From: Streptomyces sp. ISL-1
GTDB taxonomy: Bacteria > Actinomycetota > Actinomycetes > Streptomycetales > Streptomycetaceae
Assembly (NCBI RefSeq): GCF_018614585.1
Contig: NZ_JAGGOI010000004.1
Location: 310,001 to 374,000 of the forward strand
Length of the DNA: 64,000 bases
Direction of reading: 5' to 3'
The notes beneath the pieces were generated by a model. The model did no database searches. It saw only the letters and a program-made list of their open reading frames with translations, and was not told where the DNA came from. Shown piece by piece: positions 17,558 through 25,223 of the stretch (its first letter is position 1; each line of letters starts with the position of its first letter). The position numbers were made by a program, and so were the translations under genes.

Positions 17558-18406
17558 ATGTCCGTGCTGGTCAGCCTGATCGTGATGCTCGGCATGCTGG
17601 TGATCGTGCCCGCGGGACTCCGCCTCATCGACGCCGCCGGGCTCGCGGCCATTCGGCGGACATGGCCGCTGTTCGCGGTCCCGGGAGCCGTCGCCCTCTG
17701 GCTGCCGCGATCGGCCACGGCGACCGGGCTCGCGGCCGTGTACGCGCTCGGCACGCTGGTCCTCGCCGCGCAGGCCCCACGCAGGCTCGCCCGCACCCGA
17801 TCGCTCGCACCCGCGGAGATCGCGGTGCTCACGGCCCTGGTGACCCCGTCGGTAGCCGGTGTGGCACTCGTCGCGGAACGCTCCGGGCAGGAGCTCTTCG
17901 GCTTCAGCCTGCCGATCCTGGCGCTGACCGTGCCGCACTTCCACTTCGCCGGGTTCGCGGCCGCGCTGGTGGCGGGCCTGGTCTGCCGCACGTCAGCCGG
18001 TCCCACCGGGCGCTTCGCGGCGCTGAGCGTTCCACTCGGCACCCTTCTGGTCCTGGCCGGCTACTTCCTGGACGACTGGGCGGAACTGCTCGGTGCACTC
18101 GTACTGACCGCGGGCATGTGGGCCGTCGCGCTGCTGACCTGGCGCGACATCCGGACCGGCGACCGCGGCGGGTTCACCCGCGACCCGCTCCCCCGCGACC
18201 GGTTCACCCGCGGCCTGCTGGCCGTCTCGGCCGCGGTGCTTGTGGTGACGATGCTGCTCGCCCTGAGCTGGGCGCTCGGCGAAGCCACCGGTCTGCCCCA
18301 CCCCACCCTGACCTGGATGGCCGCCACCCACGGCCTGGGCAACGCCCTCGGCTTCGCACTCTGCTCGGTGCTGGCCCGGCAACGACTCAAGGAGACGGCC
18401 CCATGA
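17558..18406 (+). CDS. YndJ-like integral membrane protein
   Basis: 282 residues with about eight hydrophobic segments, matching the YndJ-like family (LFGFSLPILALTVPHFHFAGFAAALVAGL is the characteristic stretch, from about residue 112). It is expected in the cytoplasmic membrane; its function is unknown. The ATG at 17558 is chosen because GGGTGGGG lies just before it; a GTG 12 bases upstream lacks a binding site. Its stop overlaps the ATG of the DUF1990 gene (ATGA), so the two are coupled, and transcription is likely controlled at the two upstream palindromes. Confidence 0.82.
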   Translation: MSVLVSLIVMLGMLVIVPAGLRLIDAAGLAAIRRTWPLFAVPGAVALWLPRSATATGLAAVYALGTLVLAAQAPRRLARTRSLAPAEIAVLTALVTPSVAGVALVAERSGQELFGFSLPILALTVPHFHFAGFAAALVAGLVCRTSAGPTGRFAALSVPLGTLLVLAGYFLDDWAELLGALVLTAGMWAVALLTWRDIRTGDRGGFTRDPLPRDRFTRGLLAVSAAVLVVTMLLALSWALGEATGLPHPTLTWMAATHGLGNALGFALCSVLARQRLKETAP

Positions 18407-18951
18407 ATCCCGTACCCGCCCTCAACTATCCCGAGACCGGCGCCACCCGGGTCGGCCCGCTGCCCGACGGCTACCACCATCTCCACCACACAGCCAGGAT
18501 CGGCCGGGGCCGCGCCGTCTTCGAGGCGGCGGGCGCGGCGGTCACCAGCTGGCGGATGCACCGCGGGTCGGGCGCCCAGCTGCGCGCCACGGCGGCGCGA
18601 GCGGAGCCCGGCGCCCGGGTCGAGGTCTCGCTCGGCGTCGGCCGGCTGCGGTTCACCGCGCCGTGCGAGGTGATCTGGACGGCGTACGAGAAGGACCGGA
18701 CGGGATTCGCGTACGGCACTTTGGCCGGGCATCCCGAGCGCGGCGAGGAGTCGTTCATCGTCGACATCCGCGACGACGGCTCGGTGTGGTTCACGGTCAC
18801 GGCCTTCAGCCGTCCGGCGAGCTGGTACACCCGGCTCGCCGGTCCGCTCGTACCCGTGGTGCAGAAGTGGTACGCCAAGCGGCTCGGCCGTACGGTGCGA
18901 CGGCTTGCCGCGGCCGATACTGGACGTGATGGAGTGGTTCAGCGACCCTGA
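18403..18951 (+). CDS. DUF1990 family protein
   Basis: 182-residue soluble protein with the DUF1990 hallmarks: YPETGATR near the N-terminus, IGRGRAVFEAAGAAVTSWRMHRG, FTAPCEVIWTAYEKDRTGFAYGTLAGHPERGEE in the middle, and FTVTAFSRPASWYTRLAGPL. Biochemical role not established. It overlaps YndJ by 4 bases and the lipase-maturation-factor gene by 23 bases, so the three form one operon. Confidence 0.85.
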   Translation: MNPVPALNYPETGATRVGPLPDGYHHLHHTARIGRGRAVFEAAGAAVTSWRMHRGSGAQLRATAARAEPGARVEVSLGVGRLRFTAPCEVIWTAYEKDRTGFAYGTLAGHPERGEESFIVDIRDDGSVWFTVTAFSRPASWYTRLAGPLVPVVQKWYAKRLGRTVRRLAAADTGRDGVVQRP

Positions 18952-20335
18952 CTACTGGCTCGGCCGGCTGGTCTTCCAGCGGGCTCTGGCCGCCGTGTAT
19001 CTGTTCGCCTTTCTCACCGCCGCCCTGCAGTTCCGGGCGCTGATCGGCGAGCGGGGCATGCTGCCGGTGCCCGCGTTCGTACGCCGGGCGCCGATGCGCC
19101 GTGCGCCGAGCCTGTTCCAACTGCGCTACTCCGACCGCCTGTTCGCCCTCTGCGCCTGGGCCGGCGCTCTGCTCTCGGCGGCGCTGGTGGCGGGCGCGGC
19201 CGACCATATCCCGCTCGCGGCCGCGATGGCGTGGTGGGCCGCGCTGTGGGTGCTGTATCTGTCGATCGTCAATGTCGGCCAGACGTGGTACGGCTTCGGC
19301 TGGGAGTCACTGCTCCTGGAGACGGGTTTTCTCGCGATCTTCCTCGGCAATGACCGCACGGCCCCGCCGGTGCTGGTGCTGTGGCTGCTTCGCTGGGTGC
19401 TGTTCCGGGTGGAGTTCGGCGCGGGGCTGATCAAGCTGCGGGGCGACGAGTGCTGGCGCAAACTGACCTGTCTGGACTTCCACCACGAGACCCAGCCGAT
19501 GCCGGGACCGCTGAGCTGGTTCTTCCACCATCTGCCCAAACCCCTCCACCGGGTCGAGGTGGCGGCAAACCATGTGACCCAGCTCGTCCTCCCCGTCCTG
19601 CTGTTCACACCTCAGCCGGTAGCCGGCGCGGCGGCGGGCGTGATCGTGCTGACCCAGCTGTGGCTGGTGGTGTCCGGCAACTTCGCCTGGCTGAACTGGC
19701 TGACCATCGTGCTCGCCCTCTCCGCCGTGGACGGCTCGCTGTTCGCGGATCCGCCCGCGCTGCCCGCGCCCCCGCTCTGGCACGAGGTCGTGGTGATCGC
19801 CGTCACCGCCCTGATCGTCGGCCTCAGTTACCGTCCGGCGCGCAATCTCTTCTCGCGGCGGCAGCAGATGAACCGGTCCTACGATCCGCTCCATCTGGTC
19901 AACGCGTACGGCGCGTTCGGCTCCGTCGGGCGGGTGCGGCACGAAGTGGTGGTCGAGGGCACCGAAGAAATGGTCCTGCATCCGGGCACGGTATGGCAGG
20001 AGTACGAATTCAAGGGCAAACCGGGTGATGTGCGCAGAATGCCCCGCCAGTTCGCGCCGTACCATCTGCGGCTCGACTGGCTGATGTGGTTCGCCGCGCT
20101 CTCCCCCGCCTACGCGGCCCCCTGGTTCGGTCCGTTCGTGGAGCGGCTGCTGGACGGTGACCGGGACACGCTGCGGCTGCTGCGCCGCAATCCGTTCCCC
20201 CACGCCCCGCCCGCGTACGTCCGCGCCAGGCTGTACCGCTACCGGTACACGACCTGGCGCGAACTGCGGGCCACCGGCGCCTGGTGGCACCGGACCTATG
20301 TGCGCGAGTTCCTCAGGCCGACCAGGCTACGTTGA
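18929..20335 (+). CDS. Lipase maturation factor (LMF) family membrane protein
   Basis: 468 residues with several membrane segments and a C-terminal globular part. LMF signatures are seen: QLRYSD, WYGFGWESLLLETGFLAIFL, FRVEFGAGLIKLRGDECWR, LDFHHETQPMPGPLSWFFHH, and the C-terminal WQEYEFKGKPGDVRRMPRQFAPYHLRLDWLMWFAA. In animals LMF1 helps fold secreted lipases; the bacterial role is not known. The ATG at 18929 (MEWFSDPDYW) lies inside the DUF1990 gene. A perfect 14-bp hairpin follows the gene at 20445. Confidence 0.88.
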   Translation: MEWFSDPDYWLGRLVFQRALAAVYLFAFLTAALQFRALIGERGMLPVPAFVRRAPMRRAPSLFQLRYSDRLFALCAWAGALLSAALVAGAADHIPLAAAMAWWAALWVLYLSIVNVGQTWYGFGWESLLLETGFLAIFLGNDRTAPPVLVLWLLRWVLFRVEFGAGLIKLRGDECWRKLTCLDFHHETQPMPGPLSWFFHHLPKPLHRVEVAANHVTQLVLPVLLFTPQPVAGAAAGVIVLTQLWLVVSGNFAWLNWLTIVLALSAVDGSLFADPPALPAPPLWHEVVVIAVTALIVGLSYRPARNLFSRRQQMNRSYDPLHLVNAYGAFGSVGRVRHEVVVEGTEEMVLHPGTVWQEYEFKGKPGDVRRMPRQFAPYHLRLDWLMWFAALSPAYAAPWFGPFVERLLDGDRDTLRLLRRNPFPHAPPAYVRARLYRYRYTTWRELRATGAWWHRTYVREFLRPTRLR

Positions 20336-20444
20336 GCACCCGGACGCGCTCATGTGCTCAGGAGTCGTGAAGTCGTGCGGGCGGATCCCCGAATGGTTGT
20401 TGACGGTCACCGCGATGGGCGCGGCCCGGTTCTCGGCCCCCGAA

Positions 20445-20485
20445 CGCCCCGTACCCCCCGCCCGTGCGGCAGGGGGTACGGGGCG
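20445..20485. terminator. Intrinsic-type terminator hairpin between converging genes
   Basis: Perfect 14-bp inverted repeat: CGCCCCGTACCCCC at 20445-20458 and its complement at 20472-20485, with a 13-base loop. It lies between the converging LMF gene (ends 20335) and the small minus-strand gene (ends 20497). No U-tract is present, as usual in Streptomyces. It probably ends both transcripts. Confidence 0.8.
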
Positions 20486-20496
20486 AAGCGATCCGC

Positions 20497-20670
20497 TCAG
20501 TCGATGCCGGGCAGGATGTGCGGCTCGGCCAGGTCGTCCTCGTAGCCGGCCAGCCTGATCGGGGCCGAACGGGCCCAGACTTCCAGACTGCCGAGTTCGT
20601 CGGGCCGGGCGACCCGCTCGCCGCCGCGTTCCGGCGGTCGCTTCTCGTGCTTCTTCACATCTGATGTCAC
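20497..20670 (-). CDS. 57-residue small protein, unrecognised
   Basis: Very small gene with a near-ideal ribosome binding site (GAGGAG, 6 bases) before a GTG start. The N-terminal half is strongly charged (TSDVKKHEKRPPERGGERVA). The C-terminal half is compact and looks specific: ELGSLEVWARSAPIRLAGYE, then DDLAEPHILPGID at the end. There is no signal peptide or membrane segment. The charged-leader/ordered-tail layout would fit a peptide precursor or a small regulator, but no modification enzyme lies nearby and I cannot assign a function. It is monocistronic and ends at the bidirectional hairpin. Confidence 0.65.
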   Translation of the reverse strand: MTSDVKKHEKRPPERGGERVARPDELGSLEVWARSAPIRLAGYEDDLAEPHILPGID

Positions 20671-20932
20671 CGCGCACTCCTCTGTGTCGCGTAACTGGGA
20701 CAAGGGCAGTTCGGTCGCGGTGGCGCCGGTATTCGGGCGGGACCGCAGCCTGGTTGCAGACCTGTCCCAGGACGGCCAAGGGGGTTTCGTGGGCCCTTTG
20801 GTGGCGTCCGTTCACCCAAGAGTAACCAAATGAGCAGAGCTCCGCTCGATGGGGCCTGTAAACCTCTGGTAAACCGACTTAATTCCGGCCAACGATCTTT
20901 CCCTGTGCGGTGCTTCATGGGATCGTGCGCGG

Positions 20933-21769
20933 ATGATTTCCTGGCCCGCGCAAAACTGCCTCGAAGGCAGGACAGCCCTGGTGACAGGGGCTTCCCGTGG
21001 CATCGGCTTCGCCATCGCCGGAGCACTGGCCGGTGCGGGGGCCGGTGTGGTGGTCACCGCCCGGGACCCGGATGGAGTAACAGCGGCCGTTGCCCAGCTG
21101 CGGGACGCGGGAGCGCGGGCGGCGGGCTGCGCCGGGAGCGTGGCCGACCCTGCCCATCTCGATCGCTGCACCGCCCTCGCCGTGCGGGAGTTCGGGCGGC
21201 TCGACATCCTGGTCAACAACGCCGCCACGAACGCACCCTACGGTCCGCTGATGGAGGCCGATCCCGACCAGTGGCGGCAGGCGTTCGCGGTGAATGTGGA
21301 GGCGGCGCTGCGGCTGGTGCAACTCGCCTGGCGGGCCTGGATGCGTGAGCACGGCGGCGCGGTGGTCAACATCTGCACCGAGGGAACGCACGGAGTGGGC
21401 CCGCGGGTGGGTGCGTACGGCACGAGCAAGGCGGCGCTGCGGCATCTCACACAGCAGCTCGCCGGCGAACTCGCCCCGGCGGTACGGGTGAACGCGGTCT
21501 CACCGGGTCTCGTTCGCACCGAGATGGCGCGCTTCGTGTGGGAGGGCGCCGAGCGGCGGATCGCCGAGGGGATGCCGCTGGGACGGATCGGCGAGCCCGA
21601 CGATGTGGCGCGGGCGGTGCTGTGGCTGGTCTCGGACGAGTCCGCGTGGGTGACCGGGGCCGATCTGCTGGTGGACGGCGGTACGAGGGTGCGCGCGGCG
21701 GCGGGCACGGGCTCGTACGCCGTCCATGACCAGCTGCGGGCTACCAGTTCGCCGGAGCGTAGTCCTTGA
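20933..21769 (+). CDS. SDR family oxidoreductase (FabG-like)
   Basis: 278-residue NAD(P)-dependent short-chain dehydrogenase. The cofactor motif is TGASRGIG (about residues 19-26), the NNAA motif follows (DILVNNAATN), and the catalytic YxxxK is YGTSK. At the position 13 residues before the catalytic Tyr, where Ser is usual, the sequence has Thr (VVNICTEG), an unusual but chemically similar choice. C-terminal RIGEPDDVARAVLWLVSD...GADLLVDGG is typical. The last 29 bases overlap the 3' end of the converging SDR gene. Substrate unknown. Confidence 0.87.
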   Translation: MISWPAQNCLEGRTALVTGASRGIGFAIAGALAGAGAGVVVTARDPDGVTAAVAQLRDAGARAAGCAGSVADPAHLDRCTALAVREFGRLDILVNNAATNAPYGPLMEADPDQWRQAFAVNVEAALRLVQLAWRAWMREHGGAVVNICTEGTHGVGPRVGAYGTSKAALRHLTQQLAGELAPAVRVNAVSPGLVRTEMARFVWEGAERRIAEGMPLGRIGEPDDVARAVLWLVSDESAWVTGADLLVDGGTRVRAAAGTGSYAVHDQLRATSSPERSP

Positions 21770-23204
21770 GGAAGCAGCCGTAGAGGTCCTCGCCGTCCTC
21801 GCCGCGCACGATCGGGTCGTAGACGCGTGCGGCGCCGTCGACCAGGTCGAGCGGGGCGTGGAAACCCTCGTCGGCAAGGCGCATCTTGTCGGGGTGCGGG
21901 CGCTCGTCGGTGATCCAGCCGGTGTCGACGGCGGTCATCAAAATGCCGTCGGACTCGAACATCTCCTGGGCGCTGGTGCGGGTGAGCATGTTCAGCGCGG
22001 CCTTGGCCATGTTGGTGTGCGGATGGCCCGCGCCCTTGTAGCCGCGGCTGAAGACGCCCTCCATGGCGGAGACGTTCACCACGTAGGTGCGCTTGGCCTC
22101 GGCGGCGGCCATGGCCGGGCGCAGCCGGCTGATCAGGATGAACGGCGCGGTGGAGTTGCACAGCTGCACTTCGAGCAGCTCGACCGGTTCGACCTCGGAA
22201 ACGGTCTGGATCCAGCTGTTGGTGTCGTGCAGATCGGGGACCAGGCCACCGGCGTCGATCGCGGTGCCCGCCGCGATGCGCTCCAGGGACGCCGAGCCGG
22301 AGACCAGCGCGAGGCCGGTGACGTCCTGGGCGGTGAGGCCCTCGCCGGCGGCGGACGGCAGGGCTGCGACGGAAACCACGGCGCCGCTGCCGAAGGTGCC
22401 GATGACCTGGGCGGGCGGCAGCTCGCCCACGGGCAGCGGGGCGGACTCGGCGGCGACCAGTTCGCTGTACGCCTGCGGGGAGCGGCGTACGGTCTGCGCG
22501 GCGTTGTTGATCAGGATGTCCAGCGGGCCCTCGGCTGCCACCGAGTCGGCGAGGGCGACGACCTGCGCCGGGTCGCGCAGATCGATGCCGACGATCTTGA
22601 GCCGGTGGATCCACTCGTCACTGTCCGGCATCGCCTTGAAGCGGCGGATCGCGTCGCTGGGGAAGCGGGTGGTGATCGTGGTGTGGGCGCCGTCACGCAG
22701 CAGTCGCAGCGCGATGTACATGCCGATCTTCGCCCGGCCGCCGGTGAGCAGGGCGCGCTTGCCGGTCAGGTCCGTGCGGGCGTCACGGCGGGCCCGGTTC
22801 TCGGCGGCGCACTCCTGGCAGAGCTGGTGGTAGAAGGCGTCGACCTCGATATAGCGGGTCTTGCAGATGTAGCAGGACCGGGGGCGCTGGAGTATCCCCG
22901 CGATCTCGCCGATGACGGACGAGGACGGCAGCAAGCCCTCCGTCTCGTCGTCGATGCGCTCGGCGGAGCCCGTGGCGGTGGCCTCGGTGACCGTCTTGTC
23001 GTGCGCGGTCTTGGCGGCCCGGCGCTCCTGGCGGCGGCGCTGCTTCACGGTGCGGTAGATGCCGGCGGTGGCGCGCCGTACCTTGATCGCGTCGGGGTGG
23101 TCGACGTCCAGCTTGTCGAGTTCGTCGAGCACGCCGAGGCAGACGGCCAGGCGCTCCGGGTCGATGCCCGGGCCGTACACCGGGCTGTCCTCTGTCACCG
23201 TCAT
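21741..23204 (-). CDS. SDR family oxidoreductase with N-terminal Cys-rich extension
   Basis: 487 residues. The C-terminal two thirds are an SDR fold (LLTGGRAKIGMYIALRLLRD as the Rossmann motif, DILINNAAQTV, and NVSAMEG...HPHTNMAKAAL near the active site, where the usual YxxxK is replaced by N-M-A-K context). The first 150 residues are charged and helical and end in a CxxC-x14-CxxC pair (CYICK...CQEC), probably a zinc site. This fused architecture is unusual for an SDR; it may serve binding or redox control rather than simple catalysis. It converges on the neighbouring SDR. Confidence 0.8.
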   Translation of the reverse strand: MTVTEDSPVYGPGIDPERLAVCLGVLDELDKLDVDHPDAIKVRRATAGIYRTVKQRRRQERRAAKTAHDKTVTEATATGSAERIDDETEGLLPSSSVIGEIAGILQRPRSCYICKTRYIEVDAFYHQLCQECAAENRARRDARTDLTGKRALLTGGRAKIGMYIALRLLRDGAHTTITTRFPSDAIRRFKAMPDSDEWIHRLKIVGIDLRDPAQVVALADSVAAEGPLDILINNAAQTVRRSPQAYSELVAAESAPLPVGELPPAQVIGTFGSGAVVSVAALPSAAGEGLTAQDVTGLALVSGSASLERIAAGTAIDAGGLVPDLHDTNSWIQTVSEVEPVELLEVQLCNSTAPFILISRLRPAMAAAEAKRTYVVNVSAMEGVFSRGYKGAGHPHTNMAKAALNMLTRTSAQEMFESDGILMTAVDTGWITDERPHPDKMRLADEGFHAPLDLVDGAARVYDPIVRGEDGEDLYGCFLKDYAPANW

Positions 23205-23293
23205 TGCCTTAATCGTTCCTCGATCACTCGTGCGCTTGGGGTTCTCAAAAGCGCAACTTTACTGAGCAAAAGGGTGACGACAAAATCCCGGAA

Positions 23294-23319
23294 CCGGGGG
23301 CTTGGGTCCAAGCCCCCGG
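23294..23319. terminator. Terminator-like hairpin after the SRPBCC gene
   Basis: CCGGGGGCTTGG at 23294-23305 pairs perfectly with CCAAGCCCCCGG at 23308-23319. The two-base gap means the real hairpin has an 11-bp stem and a 4-base loop. It lies 17 bases past the stop of the minus-strand SRPBCC gene and upstream of the SDR gene at 21741-23204, so it should end the ArsR operon. Confidence 0.7.
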
Positions 23320-23335
23320 CTCTCCCACCCGGGCC

Positions 23336-24064
23336 TCACGCAAACAGGCCGGTCAGCCATGTCCGCCAGGCGTCCTCGTTCCTCGCCGGGTCCGCGCCAC
23401 CGGCGAAGTCGTGCACGCTGACGCCGACCGGCGCACCGAAGTGGTTACGGCCGAAGATCCGGTACATCGCCTCGTCGGTGCGCAGCCCGATGAAGTACTG
23501 GTTGCGGTAGTCCAGGACCGCGTCCACCGGTCCGGCGCCCGGCACTTCGACCCGTACCGTCGCGCCCTGGACCGCGTCGTCCGGCAGCCCGAGTCCGCGG
23601 CTGACGACTTCGAGGCCGCCGGGAGCGTTGGAGGCGACGGGGGCATCCAGCGTCGCGAACGTGGCCGCCCGCCCGCTGAAGTGCTTGAGGTACTGCCGCA
23701 GGGTGTGCATATAGAAGTCGGTGTGCTTGTTCGCGCCGTCATACTGGTTGTCCCAGTCCTCGATGAGGATGCCGCTGTGCACATAGCGCACCCATGAGCC
23801 GCCGCCCTCGCGCGGCTCGATGACATGGTCGAGCTGGTTGAAGGTCTGCTGGGACACGCCCTCCGCGTCCTCGGTGCGGCCGGTGAGGCGGTGCGGCGGG
23901 TCCCATGCGGTGACGGTGCCGCCGTAGGGGGCCGCTCCGCCCTCCTTGGGTTCGTACTCCATGGGCCACAGCCAGCCCGCCGTGCCGGTGGTGATCGCGT
24001 CCCAGACCTGCTCGGGGCTCGCGTCGACCTCGAACTCGCGGACGATCTCGAATTCCTTGGACAT
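23336..24064 (-). CDS. SRPBCC / AHSA1-like protein
   Basis: 242-residue soluble protein of the START/Bet v1-like superfamily: EIVREFEVDASPEQVWDAIT at the start, then TAGWLWPMEYEPKEGG and a second half with its own beta-rich fold. Such proteins form a hydrophobic cavity; many are paired with ArsR regulators, as here. CAGGAG precedes the ATG at 24064. It is the last gene of the ArsR / 30-codon gene / SRPBCC operon and is followed by a hairpin. Confidence 0.85.
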   Translation of the reverse strand: MSKEFEIVREFEVDASPEQVWDAITTGTAGWLWPMEYEPKEGGAAPYGGTVTAWDPPHRLTGRTEDAEGVSQQTFNQLDHVIEPREGGGSWVRYVHSGILIEDWDNQYDGANKHTDFYMHTLRQYLKHFSGRAATFATLDAPVASNAPGGLEVVSRGLGLPDDAVQGATVRVEVPGAGPVDAVLDYRNQYFIGLRTDEAMYRIFGRNHFGAPVGVSVHDFAGGADPARNEDAWRTWLTGLFA

Positions 24065-24079
24065 GGTGACTCCTGATAC

Positions 24080-24172
24080 TCAGGCGCACTGCGGCGCGTA
24101 GACGATGTGCTGGATGCCCGAACCGAAACTCGTGGCCCGCCACAGGAAATCGGTGACGACCGGCTTCCTCAT
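24080..24172 (-). CDS. 30-residue small protein between ArsR and SRPBCC genes
   Basis: Short reading frame whose ATG overlaps the ArsR stop codon (ATGA), so it would be translated by coupling. It ends 15 bases before the SRPBCC ATG. The product starts MRKPVVTDFLWRATSFGSG and ends QHIVYAPQCA; it is not low-complexity and has a mixed aromatic/hydrophobic pattern. It could be a true small protein or a leader whose translation drives the SRPBCC gene. I know no homologue. Confidence 0.5.
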   Translation of the reverse strand: MRKPVVTDFLWRATSFGSGIQHIVYAPQCA

Positions 24173-24804
24173 GACGCCTCCTCGATGGCGGGCGGGGATG
24201 ACGACTCCTCGATGGCGGGCGGGGTTTTCACGGTTGGGTGGAGGGCGACGACGATGCGGTGGTCGCGGCCACCGGCGGCGTTCTCGTCGTGGTATTTGGC
24301 GATCAGGGCCCCGATGCCCGAGGTCAGCTCCGCCACGAACGCGGCCCGGTCGGCGGCGGAGGCAAAACGCACCTCGCCGTCGAGCGCGTAGGTCGCGAGG
24401 CCCTTGCGGGCCTTGGCGGCGCCCGTGATCAGGGTGCCGACATCGCGGACCAGCCGCGCGGCGACGGCGAGCAGCCAGCGCGCGGAGAGCTGGTCGCGGA
24501 AGCGGGCCGGGTCGGGTTGCACCGCGGCCAGCGCGAGCGGGGAGATGACGTACGAGGCCGCGGTGGCCCGCATCAGCCGCTCGGTGACATTGCCCTTCCT
24601 GCGCTCGCCGGCCAGCTCGACCAGACCGTGCCGCTCCAGCGCCTTGAGGTGGTAGTTCACCTTCTGGCGGGGAAGCCCGACCCGGCCGGCCAGCATGGCG
24701 GCCGACGCCGGTCCGCCGGCGAGCTCGGCGAGCAGCCTGGAGCGCATGGGGTCCAGCGAGACGGCGGCAGCCGCCGAGTCCTCGATCACGGTCACGTCCA
24801 ACAT
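24169..24804 (-). CDS. ArsR-family winged-helix regulator
   Basis: 211 residues. N-terminal winged helix-turn-helix (LDPMRSRLLAELAGGPASAA, LAGRVGLPRQKVNYHLKALE, HGLVELAGERRKGNVTERL) of the ArsR-like type, with no metal-binding cysteines, followed by a helical effector/dimer domain. The last 20 residues contain a duplicated PPAIEE(S/A)S caused by a 27-bp tandem repeat. It probably represses its own operon through a palindromic site upstream. The linked SRPBCC protein may bind or process the inducer. Confidence 0.87.
   Translation of the reverse strand: MLDVTVIEDSAAAAVSLDPMRSRLLAELAGGPASAAMLAGRVGLPRQKVNYHLKALERHGLVELAGERRKGNVTERLMRATAASYVISPLALAAVQPDPARFRDQLSARWLLAVAARLVRDVGTLITGAAKARKGLATYALDGEVRFASAADRAAFVAELTSGIGALIAKYHDENAAGGRDHRIVVALHPTVKTPPAIEESSSPPAIEEAS
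24171..24224. repeat. 27-bp tandem duplication at the ArsR stop / next start junction
   Basis: Bases 24171-24197 and 24198-24224 are the same 27-mer except for one base (C/A at position 7). Both copies encode PPAIEE(S/A)S. Only the copy at the 3' end of the gene retains the TGA and the overlapping ATG of the 30-codon gene. A recent slippage duplication that extended ArsR by nine residues without breaking the overlap. Confidence 0.85.
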
Positions 24805-24819
24805 GTCTCCACCGTCTCA

Positions 24820-24857
24820 CCGACAACTTATTTTGTCCAGACTCATTTCATTGTCGG
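24820..24857. promoter_or_regulatory. Palindromic operator upstream of the ArsR gene
   Basis: A 16-bp palindrome GACAA-N6-TTGTC (24822-24837) is followed by a further half site TTGTCGG (24851-24857), which is also complementary to CCGACAA at 24820-24826. The block is AT-rich and begins 16 bases before the ArsR ATG, in the position expected for an autoregulatory operator overlapping the promoter. Confidence 0.55.
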
Positions 24858-25172
24858 AGAGCGTAACTGGCCGAATCCTGTGAGAAACCCTGCGGAATTC
24901 CCTTTGGTCCAGACCCTTCACGGCCCCCTCGCACCCAGGGGCCGCTTCCCGCTTCCCCGACCTGCACATCCGGCGCCGACGTGCGGCGGAGGAGGCACCC
25001 AACAGGCCGTCAGAGACGGTGATCGGCGCGGCGCCCCGCAAGAGGCATGCATACGTTTTGCGCCAGGTTTCACAAAGCCCACACAGGTTCCCCAAATTAC
25101 GCCCCACTATGTGATCCGACAGAGAGCGGGACAGGCGGGGCGTTCTGACGCGCCGACGAACCGCTGGGGGGC
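24858..25172. other. Non-coding divergent region
   Basis: Between the ArsR operator and the 5' hairpin of the deacetylase gene. I see no convincing gene. The stretch 25040-25130 is comparatively AT-rich (CATACGTTTTGCG, CCCCAAATTACG, CACTATGTGATCC), so the deacetylase promoter is probably here, with TATGTG a possible -10. No clear -35 box. Confidence 0.4.
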
Positions 25173-25206
25173 AAGGGCATGCCGGATCTGGGTCCGGCAT
25201 GCCCTT
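25173..25206 (+). promoter_or_regulatory. Perfect stem-loop in the 5' leader of the deacetylase gene
   Basis: AAGGGCATGCCGGA (25173-25186) and its exact complement (25193-25206) form a 14-bp stem with a six-base TCTGGG loop. The GGGGAGGA ribosome binding site starts only a few bases after the stem and the ATG follows at 25224. A stem this strong just before the binding site could be an attenuator, an RNA-stability element or a protein-binding site. Confidence 0.7.
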
Positions 25207-25223
25207 CCGGGGAGGAACAACAC

